Origin: DASXMX01 sp036794395
GTDB taxonomy: Bacteria > Planctomycetota > Phycisphaerae > Tepidisphaerales > Tepidisphaeraceae
Assembly: GCA_036794395.1 (NCBI GenBank)
Contig: DAIRGS010000225.1
Coordinates: 1-11,869 of the forward strand
Direction of reading: 5' to 3'
DNA length: 11,869 nucleotides
A model generated the notes under the pieces. That model did not search any database, was not told where the DNA came from, and worked only from the letters and a program-made list of their open reading frames with translations. The position numbers were made by a program, and so were the translations under genes. This document shows positions 5,354 to 11,869 of this stretch, piece after piece. Numbering within the stretch: position 1 is the first letter of the stretch; every line of letters begins with the position of its first letter.

Positions 5354-6889
5354 TTACGAGTCGAATCGAATTCCCTGGGCGAGGGGGAGGTCTTTTGAGT
5401 AATTGATCGTATTGGTTGCGCGGCGCATGTAGGCCTTCCAGGAATCGGAGCCGGACTCACGGCCGCCACCGGTGTTTTTTTCGCCGCCGAAGGCGCCGCC
5501 TATTTCTGCGCCGCTGGTGCCGATGTTGACGTTCGCGATTCCGCAGTCGCTGCCGGCGGGGGAGAGGAATAGTTCTGATTCGCGGATGTCAGCGGTGAAG
5601 ATCGCGGAGGACAGGCCCTGGGGCACGTCGTTCTGTAAAGCGATGGCCTGGTCGATGGTGTCATAGCCCATGATGTAGAGGATGGGGGCGAAGGTTTCTT
5701 CGCGGATGATGGCGGGGGGCGTGCCTTCGATTTCGACGAGGGCGGGTTGGACGTAGAAGCCATTGGCGGGGACGTTGGCGGTGACACGATCGCCACCGTG
5801 AACGATCGCGCCGGTGCGCTTGGCGGCCTCGAGGGCTTTTTGCATTGCGGTAAACGCGGCTTGGTCGATGAGGGGGCCGATCAGGGTGCCGGTGTCGAGA
5901 GGGTTGCCGATTTTCAGGCGGGCGAAGACGGAGACGAGGCGATCGGTGACGGCGCGTTTGAGGGAGTTGTGGACGATCAGGCGTCGGAGGGTGGTGCAGC
6001 GCTGGCCGCAGGTGCCGGCGGCGGCGAAGGTGATGGCGCGGATGGCCATTTCGAGGTCGGCCGAGGGGGCGAGGATCATGGCGTTGTTGCCGCCGAGTTC
6101 GAGCAGCGAGCGGCCCAGGCGCCTGGCGACGTTTTGGGCGACGGCGCGGCCCATTCGCACCGAACCGGTGGCGGAAATCAGGGGGAGCTTTTCGGAATTG
6201 GCGAGGATTTCGCCAACGGTCGAACCGTCGCCGATCACAACGCTGCTGATGGCCTGGGGCGCATCGGGGAATTCATTCATCACCTGGCCGACGATTTGCT
6301 GGCAGGCGAGGGCGGTGAGCGGGGTTTTTTCCGAGGGCTTCCAGACGACCGTGTCGCCGCAGACGAAGGCGAGCATGGCGTTCCAGGCCCAGACGGCGAC
6401 GGGGAAGTTGAATGCGGAAATCACACCGATGGGGCCGAGCGGGAGCCATTGTTCCATCATGCGGTGGCCAGGGCGCTCGCTGGCGATCGTGAGGCCGTAA
6501 AGCTGGCGCGAGAGGCCGACGGCAAAGTCGCAGATGTCGATCATTTCCTGCACTTCGCCCAGAGATTCCTGGAGAATTTTGCCGGATTCGAGTGTGACGA
6601 GGCGGGCGAGATCGGCTTTTTGATCGCGGAGGCGCTGGCCGATCTGGCGGACGAATTCACCGCGTTTGGGGGCGGGGATGAGACGCCATTGGAGGAAGGA
6701 TTCGTGGCCGCGGTCGATTGTTGATTGGACGTCTTCCGGGGAGGCGGTTGTGACGGTTGCCAGGCGCGCGCCATTGATGGGGGAGCGTACGGGCAGGGCG
6801 GGGCCATGCGCGGGGATTGAGTCGCGGCCGATGATGATTCCGGAGTTGTCGCGGGATAGGTTGAAGGGAAGCTGGATGTCGATTGGCAT
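5354..6889 (-). CDS. ALDH7-family aldehyde dehydrogenase (aminoadipate-semialdehyde / piperideine-6-carboxylate dehydrogenase type)
   Basis: NAD(P)-dependent oxidation of an aldehyde to an acid; for ALDH7 (antiquitin, bacterial AmaB/Pcd) the classical substrate is alpha-aminoadipate semialdehyde, in equilibrium with piperideine-6-carboxylate, in lysine or pipecolate breakdown. The 511-residue length is normal. ATG 6889 is chosen because GGAG lies 7 bases before it; the frame extends only to a TTG at 6907. Numbered from 6889: SAFNFPVAVWAWN with Asn161, WKPSEKTP with Lys184, ELGGNNA with general base Glu264, and GTCGQRCTTLRR with nucleophile Cys298. The C-terminal blocks NVNIGTSGAEIGGAFGGEK, TGGGRESGSDSWKAYMRRAT and LPLAQGI are diagnostic for ALDH7. 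It lies downstream of the HpnN-like gene on the same strand, but a 326-base repeat-bearing gap suggests its own transcription. The substrate here is inferred from family. Confidence 0.93.
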   Translation of the reverse strand: MPIDIQLPFNLSRDNSGIIIGRDSIPAHGPALPVRSPINGARLATVTTASPEDVQSTIDRGHESFLQWRLIPAPKRGEFVRQIGQRLRDQKADLARLVTLESGKILQESLGEVQEMIDICDFAVGLSRQLYGLTIASERPGHRMMEQWLPLGPIGVISAFNFPVAVWAWNAMLAFVCGDTVVWKPSEKTPLTALACQQIVGQVMNEFPDAPQAISSVVIGDGSTVGEILANSEKLPLISATGSVRMGRAVAQNVARRLGRSLLELGGNNAMILAPSADLEMAIRAITFAAAGTCGQRCTTLRRLIVHNSLKRAVTDRLVSVFARLKIGNPLDTGTLIGPLIDQAAFTAMQKALEAAKRTGAIVHGGDRVTANVPANGFYVQPALVEIEGTPPAIIREETFAPILYIMGYDTIDQAIALQNDVPQGLSSAIFTADIRESELFLSPAGSDCGIANVNIGTSGAEIGGAFGGEKNTGGGRESGSDSWKAYMRRATNTINYSKDLPLAQGIRFDS

Positions 6890-7215
6890 GGTGGCGCTCC
6901 GGGGCAAGGGACGAGACGCTCTTAATCGTTGTTATGCCGTGATGGATTGGCAAGGGGAGGAGGAAGCGAAATTGAGTGGGTATTGGTGCAACCAGAATTG
7001 CGCCTTTGGAATCCGAATAAACTCTGCGCCGACGGAAAGGCGCCTGGCATTCGCCCTCACCCCGCGCGGCTTTGGCCGGGAGAGCATTAGAGGGAGACAG
7101 TAGAGCAGTTAGAGGAAATGCTGCGCGTGATTGCGGTGCTTGGAATTCGCCCTCACCCCGGCCCTCTCCCGGGGGGAGAGGGGGAAAGAGGGCGGACACG
7201 GGGGTCGGCTCCCTG
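6890..7215. other. Intergenic gap with REP-like repeats upstream of the dehydrogenase
   Basis: No credible gene on either strand. The half next to the dehydrogenase (6890-7040) should hold its promoter and leader, but I see no convincing -35/-10 pair. The half next to the exporter gene holds the repeats listed separately. An open frame across it with PPLPPGEGRGEGE-like translation is the usual by-product of such repeats. Confidence 0.6.
7049..7182. repeat. Pair of REP-like repeats with hairpin
   Basis: The 16-mer ATTCGCCCTCACCCCG occurs at 7049-7064 and 7145-7160. The second copy continues into CCCTCTCCC-GGG-GGGAGAGGG (7162-7182), a perfect 9-bp stem. The first continues into GCGCGGCTTTGGCCGGGAGAG, a degenerate version. 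On the minus strand the strong hairpin lies 33 bases past the HpnN-like stop codon and may end or stabilise that transcript, but it has no U-run. Confidence 0.65.
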
Positions 7216-9927
7216 CTATTCCGATTGCTGCCGGCGGCGTTCAAGTCTCCAGGTCAGTAGTGGCCTGACGACGGCTATTGCCGCCAGGTAGATGCAGAAC
7301 GTTCCGACCGCCATGACCAGGCCGAGGCTCTTTAAACCGAGGTGATGGGCGAATGCCCAGAAGAATCCGAAGCTGCTGGATGTGACGAAAGCGCAGAGTA
7401 GAAGGGCGCGATCGGCCGGGTCGCGTCGGAGCCAGACGCGTTTTGGGTCTGCGACGGCTTCTTTGTAGCGGTGGACCAGGAAGACGCCGTATTCATGGCC
7501 CGCGCCGATCAGGATCGGCAGGCCGAAGAAGTTGGCGAAGTTCCAGCTCACATCGAACAATCCCATGAACGCCAGCAGCATCGGCAGGCCAAGGGCCAGC
7601 ACGCTCACGGCGATCAGCGTATGCAAAATGTTCCGCAGATCGATTAGTACCAAGATGAAAATCAAGAGCAACGCGTAAGCTGTGGCCTGGAGGAAGGCTT
7701 TTTCGATCGCGCTGGTGGTGTGGAAAATATCTGAAGTGATTCCTGTGACCGATGGCGCGCCTGGCACGGTCGCCACCCGCGCCTCGACTTCCCGCTCAAA
7801 CCGCTCCAGGTTCTCACGTTTCCAAAGATCGTCCTTGGGCGTCACATACAATGCATAAACGGGCGGTTTATCAGGTTCCTCCTCCATGCTCACCAAATGA
7901 GCGCGGATCGCTTTTGGAATGTTCTCGACCTTGAGGTCCGGCGGGTTAATCATCGCCAGGATCTTTTTCAGCTCTTCCACGAACTGCCCTTGCCATTTCG
8001 ACAAACCCGCGGTTATGGCAACCGCATTGGGCCCACTGTTTGTGATCCGATCCGCGAATTGGCGCAGGGCCTTGGCCGCCTCGCGCGCTTCGGCGCTGGC
8101 GGGATGGGTTGTGGCGGTCGTCTCGAATTTGCTTGCGAGGTTCCGCACCTTGGTGGCGATGCCTGGAAGATCTGAAGCGGTGACGGGGGCCGGCGGGGTC
8201 CAGTCTATCGTCCCCAGTTCAGAGGCATGAGCCCGCAAAAAGGCGGCGTTATCAAACGCAGTTAGAATGCTTTCGGTTCCCGCGACCGTCTGCGCCCCGG
8301 CCAGCGACTGACGCACTCGCCTCAGCAGGTCTAGGTCGGGTGAGAGCACGACCGCCTGCCAGGTCTGGAGCTTACGGATTAGCTTCACCGAGGGCAGTTC
8401 GGGCGCTTGCAGGTCGAGGAGGTTGGGATTGAAATCATTTCGTTGAATAAGGGGAATGCCCGCCAACACGCCGCATGCCCATAGGCAGGGCAGCACCAGG
8501 CGTAATCGCGTACGCTTGGGCGCGGCGGCATATCGCTCACTGTATGGCTTTAATTTGGCCGGGAAGACCACTAGCAGCGCCGGCAATACGGTGTATCCCG
8601 ACACGAGACACAACAGCAATCCTCCGCCGGCAATAATGCCCAGCTCGGCTGCTCCTTTGAAATCCGTCAGCGCGGAAACCAGGAATGCGCCAGCGGCACC
8701 CATGCATGCGGTATTCACGGGCGGGCCGACGTAGCGAAACACCCGCGCCCAGATCGCCTGCGGCCGCACGTACCTGCGCGCCTCGCGCCGATATGCGGCC
8801 AGGATCTGGATCAGGTAGTCCATCCCGATCCCAATCAGGGCGATCAAGAAAACCGTGGAGAGTAAATTCAACCGATGGACGCTGATGGTTGCCCAGCCAA
8901 ACGTCCAGCCGATCGCCACGGCAAGGGAAACTTCCGCAACTACCGCGAGCCAGACGGATCGCAAAAAGACCACCAGCCCAAGGAATACCACGCTTAGCGC
9001 GACGATTTCTGATCGCCGGCCATCGCGGTCGGTTGTGCGGTTCTCATCGGCATCCAGTACGGGCCGGCCAGTCAATCCCACAGTAAACTGCGGGAAACCC
9101 CTGGCTACATCCTCCACCGCGCCGCGGATCGCGTCGATCGTGTCCGCGCCCGCGGTGAGCCCGGATGCGTCGATCTTTTCGTGCACCCGAATCAGCAACA
9201 GATTGTGCGGCGGATCCTTCGGATCGGCATCCGGCACGTACATGTATCCCAACTGGCTGGGATCATCCGCTCCGATCGTCAACAAATCCGGTACCCGCGG
9301 CTGGGTTGGCGTGGCGGCGGTTGCCGCCCATGAATCCGCCAGCACACGCACAAACTCGATCATCTGTGGATCAGCCGATTGGAACGCCAGCCCACCCAGG
9401 AACCGTTCGATCGGGGTCCGCCCCAAGATCCCGGTAAGTAAGCCGGGCTTTTCGCCCCACAACTTCGCAAGCGGTAAGAATTCTTTGATCTCATCAAAGT
9501 CCTGCCGGACCTTGGCTGAGTCATCGAACAGAATTCCCGGCGCCAGCGGATGGGCCAGCGGGACTTTTTCCTCGACGGATCGAATGTATTGGTCGCCTAA
9601 TCCCCGCAGCCGGGCCGAGATGCGATCGGCCAGATCGACCCACTCCCCGACGGCGGGTGGATGAGCGGTGTTGACCGGCTCAATCACTACATAGGTCGCC
9701 TGGTTTTCGGGGAAGAGCCGATCGAATCGGAGGTAATCGGCAAAAAACTTAACTTTGGGGGAGAATAGATCGTTCTGGTCGGTTGAGACTTTCAGCCGCT
9801 GCCACGCCAGGCCCGCGGAGACGCTCACCATTACCGCGGAAAGCAGGAGCGTCGGCCACGGATGTGCCACTACCCACAGGACCGATTTAACAAGCCGTCT
9901 CTGAAAGAATCCCATCCGAAAATCCAC
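7216..9927 (-). CDS. hpnN: HpnN-like RND/MMPL-family lipid exporter
   Basis: A 903-residue inner-membrane protein of the RND superfamily. Twelve hydrophobic segments can be seen: one at about 22-42, six at about 305-493 and five at about 748-892, with two large periplasmic loops (about 43-304 and 494-747). This is the RND/MMPL plan of two halves. In the fourth segment, GIGMDYLIQI carries Asp370-Tyr371, the usual proton-relay pair; the second half has GAGHEYGVFLVHRY with Glu812-Tyr813 instead. Length and layout match HpnN, which moves hopanoids to the outer membrane in alphaproteobacteria; relatives occur in Planctomycetota. No other hopanoid genes are certain in the window, so the cargo is inferred. 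The start is GTG 9927 or, four codons later, ATG 9915; neither has a strong ribosome binding site. Confidence 0.85.
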   Translation of the reverse strand: MDFRMGFFQRRLVKSVLWVVAHPWPTLLLSAVMVSVSAGLAWQRLKVSTDQNDLFSPKVKFFADYLRFDRLFPENQATYVVIEPVNTAHPPAVGEWVDLADRISARLRGLGDQYIRSVEEKVPLAHPLAPGILFDDSAKVRQDFDEIKEFLPLAKLWGEKPGLLTGILGRTPIERFLGGLAFQSADPQMIEFVRVLADSWAATAATPTQPRVPDLLTIGADDPSQLGYMYVPDADPKDPPHNLLLIRVHEKIDASGLTAGADTIDAIRGAVEDVARGFPQFTVGLTGRPVLDADENRTTDRDGRRSEIVALSVVFLGLVVFLRSVWLAVVAEVSLAVAIGWTFGWATISVHRLNLLSTVFLIALIGIGMDYLIQILAAYRREARRYVRPQAIWARVFRYVGPPVNTACMGAAGAFLVSALTDFKGAAELGIIAGGGLLLCLVSGYTVLPALLVVFPAKLKPYSERYAAAPKRTRLRLVLPCLWACGVLAGIPLIQRNDFNPNLLDLQAPELPSVKLIRKLQTWQAVVLSPDLDLLRRVRQSLAGAQTVAGTESILTAFDNAAFLRAHASELGTIDWTPPAPVTASDLPGIATKVRNLASKFETTATTHPASAEAREAAKALRQFADRITNSGPNAVAITAGLSKWQGQFVEELKKILAMINPPDLKVENIPKAIRAHLVSMEEEPDKPPVYALYVTPKDDLWKRENLERFEREVEARVATVPGAPSVTGITSDIFHTTSAIEKAFLQATAYALLLIFILVLIDLRNILHTLIAVSVLALGLPMLLAFMGLFDVSWNFANFFGLPILIGAGHEYGVFLVHRYKEAVADPKRVWLRRDPADRALLLCAFVTSSSFGFFWAFAHHLGLKSLGLVMAVGTFCIYLAAIAVVRPLLTWRLERRRQQSE

Positions 9928-10008
9928 GTCTACCCGGTATCGCGGGCCGTGGATTGTAAAGGGTTTTCGACGGAGAGAGAAAGGGCGCTGTGCTGAGGAT
10001 TTACACGT

Positions 10009-10197
10009 CTACATCGGAAGCACCTCCACCTTTCCATCCGCAAGTTCCACCAGATGCCGCACATGATCCGTCAATGAAAGGTAGTCCCCCTCGCTCCATT
10101 GCCCTTGATTGGGAAAAAGGCGCGCGATTTCCCATGCAGGTCCGGAGACGCTTGGCGAAGAGGATTCAACAACGGACAAAAAAGCCTCCACCCACAT
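10009..10197 (-). pseudogene. Uma2-family nuclease-like gene, N-terminal fragment
   Basis: From ATG 10197 a 62-residue frame encodes a variable N-terminus and then AWEIARLFPNQGQWSEGDYL and HLVELADGKVEVLPM, after which TAG stops it. This is the typical start of Uma2 (DUF820) proteins, which normally run to about 180-200 residues with a PD-(D/E)XK-like nuclease fold; the conserved PMPT that should follow LPM is replaced by the stop, and no further Uma2 sequence is seen towards the HpnN-like gene. It lies 38 bases after the aminotransferase stop on the same strand. The gene is almost certainly dead. A 9-bp direct repeat at the break is described in the findings. Confidence 0.72.
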
Positions 10198-10235
10198 GAT
10201 ACCCCAAGCCGGAGAATCGCTCTTAGCAATTTCGG

Positions 10236-11621
10236 TTAGGCCGTAATTGCCCTCTTGGCCAATCCCATTACCGTTTGCCACGCCGCTCCGGGGAAGCGTT
10301 GGGTATCGGCCAGGACATCTTCCAAGCCGTTGAGGAACCAATCCATATCTGCCTGGTTCACGATCATGGGCGGCAGGAACTTGATCACTTCGATGTGATA
10401 CCCTGCCACCTGCGAGAGAATTTTATGCTTTTGCAGCAGTGGAATGATGACCATCTGCCCAAAAATGCTGTCGTGCAGCTTGTGGATCATGTCCCAGGCC
10501 ATCTTCAGCTTGAACGATTCTTTGGGCCTGGCGAAGTCGAGAGCGAACATCAGGCCCTTGCCGCGAACGGATGAGACAAACGGGCAGCTTGCTCCGATGG
10601 TCTTGAGGCGGCCCATCACGTAATCGCCCATTGCCGCGGCGTTCTCGACGAGTTTGTCTTGTTCAATCACGTGCAGGCTGGCAAGAGCGGCGGCCATCGC
10701 CAGATCGTTCTGGCCGAAGGTGTTGGAATGAACGACGCAGTGTTCCATGCTGTCGAAAACGCAGTCCATGATTTTCGGCCGGGTGATGACTGCGCCCACG
10801 GGCACAAAGCCGCCGGACAGTGCCTTGGCTGAGCACACAATATCTGGCTCAACACCATCCCAATGCTGATATGCGAACCACTTGCCGGTTCGACCGAGCC
10901 CGCACTGCACTTCATCGGCGATCAACAAAGACCCATACTTGCGACACAGCCGCTGAGCTTCAAGTAAGAATCCATCGGCGACGACTTCACAGGTCTTGCC
11001 CTGCACTGGCTCCACGATAAAAGCCGCCGCCTTTTTGGGCGCGAGCGCCTGTTCCAGGGCTGGCAGGTCATTGAACGGCACCATGGTGGTCCCGGGCATC
11101 AGCTCTCCAAATCGGTCGCGGAAAAAGTTCGAGCCATTCACGGCCAGCGAGCCGGTGGTCAATCCATGGAACGCGTGATCGCAATAAACGATTCCGCTCC
11201 GGCGCGTGCTGCACCGTGCGAACTTGATGGCCGTCTCGACGGTCTCGGTACCGCTGTTGGTGAAGAAGACGCGCGAGAGGCCTTCGGTGGTATGCGATGT
11301 GAGCTTCTCAGCCGCCAGCCCGCTGAGGATGCCGCAGTCCATCCGCACCAGGTTCGGCAGGTCCTGATCGAGAATCTGCTTGAGAATCGCCTTCACTTTC
11401 GGATGGTTTCGCCCCAGCGCAAAGACGCCCCAGCCCGTCAGCAGATCGAGATATTTGGTGCCGTCTTCATCCCAAAGATACGCACCTTCACCCCGCACGT
11501 ATCGTTTATCGAATCCGATCGCGCGTAACATCTTCACGAATGAAGGGTTAATGTGCCGGATGTGGAGGTCGTATTGCCGGCCTTTGTGTTGGTTCAGCCA
11601 TTCGAAGAAATCAGTGTGCAT
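10236..11621 (-). CDS. Class III PLP-dependent aminotransferase (possibly HpnO-like)
   Basis: A 461-residue transaminase of fold type I, subgroup II. ATG 11621 (MHTDFFEWLNQHKGRQYDLH) is chosen because the family alignment begins here; the frame is open to 11798 but the extra 59 residues do not look conserved. Features: SGTET at 123-127 (phosphate binding), HAFHG at 149-153 (aromatic stacking on the cofactor), VEPVQG at 203-208, ADEVQCGLGRTG at 235-246 with Asp236 contacting the pyridine nitrogen, and SAKALSGGFVPVGA at 264-277 with Lys266 as the Schiff-base lysine. The substrate cannot be read from sequence: ornithine/putrescine-type omega-amino donors are usual. The HpnN-like gene downstream makes an HpnO-like role in aminohopanoid synthesis attractive but unproven. 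A TATAAT box 9 bases before the ATG suggests a near-leaderless message. Confidence 0.9.
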   Translation of the reverse strand: MHTDFFEWLNQHKGRQYDLHIRHINPSFVKMLRAIGFDKRYVRGEGAYLWDEDGTKYLDLLTGWGVFALGRNHPKVKAILKQILDQDLPNLVRMDCGILSGLAAEKLTSHTTEGLSRVFFTNSGTETVETAIKFARCSTRRSGIVYCDHAFHGLTTGSLAVNGSNFFRDRFGELMPGTTMVPFNDLPALEQALAPKKAAAFIVEPVQGKTCEVVADGFLLEAQRLCRKYGSLLIADEVQCGLGRTGKWFAYQHWDGVEPDIVCSAKALSGGFVPVGAVITRPKIMDCVFDSMEHCVVHSNTFGQNDLAMAAALASLHVIEQDKLVENAAAMGDYVMGRLKTIGASCPFVSSVRGKGLMFALDFARPKESFKLKMAWDMIHKLHDSIFGQMVIIPLLQKHKILSQVAGYHIEVIKFLPPMIVNQADMDWFLNGLEDVLADTQRFPGAAWQTVMGLAKRAITA

Positions 11622-11630
11622 GTGCAGGGG

Positions 11631-11636
11631 ATTATA
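11631..11636 (-). promoter_or_regulatory. Candidate -10 box for a near-leaderless aminotransferase message
   Basis: On the minus strand a perfect TATAAT is separated from ATG 11621 by nine bases (CCCCTGCAC). There is no ribosome binding site in that interval. A start of transcription at the usual distance would leave only a few untranslated bases. The -35 region is weak: TTGCAC lies 14 bases upstream, too close, and nothing better is seen at 16-18 bases. Confidence 0.42.
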
Positions 11637-11759
11637 ACGAGGGTTTGGCGGTGCAAGTAGTGGACGGAAATGTCTCTTAACCAAGATGCGTGCGCCTATC
11701 GAGTGCAGCGGCGTCAGGTTTGGCTTGACATCTGGAATGGCCGCTGAACCACAATGAGC

Positions 11760-11860
11760 GCATGCTCGGCGCATGTGACCACATGATAGAAAGAGCATGC
11801 CCTCATCGGGCGGTGAAAGACGGCCCCCTCCCTACCCTCCCCCGGCGTACCGGTGGAGGG
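11760..11860. repeat. Nested dyad and REP-like hairpin at the window end
   Basis: GCATGCTC (11760-11767) is inverted as GAGCATGC (11793-11800), and between them CATGTG-AC-CACATG (11772-11785) forms a second dyad. Further on, CCCTCCCCCGG-CGTA-CCGGTGGAGGG (11835-11860) is an 11-bp stem with one mismatch. No convincing gene is visible in 11622-11869. TTGACA at 11725-11730 could be a -35 box for a rightward gene starting beyond or at ATG 11797, but the matching -10 (CACAAT, spacing 19) is poor. Confidence 0.5.
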
Positions 11861-11869
11861 AAAAAGGAG

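Noticed and set aside
5747..6724. A 325-codon open frame opposite the dehydrogenase gene
   Set aside because: It is the antisense of a certain ALDH7 gene; its glycine- and aspartate-rich composition is the usual result of high-GC codon bias on the other strand.
6657..7244. A 195-codon minus-strand frame with PPLPPGEGRGEGE
   Set aside because: It overlaps the dehydrogenase in another frame and translates the REP-like repeats, a frequent false gene call.
8855..9664. A 269-codon open frame opposite the HpnN-like gene
   Set aside because: Antisense shadow of an intact membrane transporter; serine- and proline-rich with no recognisable motif.
10236..11621. Aminotransferase as lysine 6-aminotransferase feeding the ALDH7 enzyme
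   Set aside because: The pairing would make metabolic sense, but the sequence does not resemble the lysine epsilon-aminotransferases I remember, and the two genes are more than 3 kb apart with other genes between them.
11797..11869. Start of a plus-strand gene at ATG 11797 (MPSSGGERRPPPYPPP)
   Set aside because: The translation is simply that of the GC-rich hairpin at 11835-11860; the promoter is poor and the frame leaves the window at once.
1..11869. CRISPR array or tandem direct repeats
   Set aside because: No regularly spaced identical repeats were found; the repeats present are palindromic and few.

Overview
The window looks like chromosomal DNA of a GC-rich Gram-negative bacterium, most plausibly of the Planctomycetota. 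This rests on remembered family resemblance, not a search: a hopanoid-type RND/MMPL exporter, an ALDH7 dehydrogenase, a recombinase tail ending in a KPFD..AEGL motif, a Uma2 remnant, and abundant GC-rich palindromic repeats.

Layout. (1) Bases 3-1284 (+) are an alkylation-repair pair: the C-terminal part of an AlkA-type 3-methyladenine glycosylase, cut by the window edge, overlapped by ogt. A monooxygenase-like gene (1345-1670) follows with a perfect ribosome binding site but is broken by an internal deletion. It converges on a lipoprotein gene (1715-2422, -) carrying two tandem dimeric alpha/beta-barrel-like repeats. (2) Bases 2505-3848 (+) hold three closely spaced genes of unknown function, one joining a zinc ribbon to carrier-protein-like segments that lack the phosphopantetheine serine. 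They are followed directly by the C-terminal remnant of a serine recombinase (3850-4206), which runs into the 3' end of a tRNA-Pro(GGG) gene on the other strand. The likely terminator of the tRNA lies inside the recombinase codons. This looks like a decayed island beside a tRNA. (3) Bases 4262-5353 are repeat-rich: the tRNA promoter, two copies of a nested palindromic repeat, and a 278-bp foldback element centred on a hairpin and apparently inserted into the first copy. A small ribbon-helix-helix protein gene lies between the copies. (4) Bases 5354-11621 (-) hold housekeeping-type genes: an ALDH7 dehydrogenase, an HpnN-like exporter of 12 predicted membrane segments, a truncated Uma2 gene, and a class III PLP aminotransferase with a TATAAT box 9 nt before its ATG. 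Past 11621 there are only palindromes and no convincing gene.

How the genes fit together. The glycosylase and Ogt repair N-alkyl and O-alkyl DNA damage in one transcription unit. The exporter and aminotransferase lie on the same strand and could both belong to hopanoid biology (HpnN transport, HpnO-like amination), but no squalene-hopene cyclase is visible and the aminotransferase assignment is open. The ALDH7 enzyme probably serves lysine/pipecolate catabolism or aldehyde detoxification. The least described parts are the three-gene cassette beside the recombinase remnant and the nested foldback repeats.
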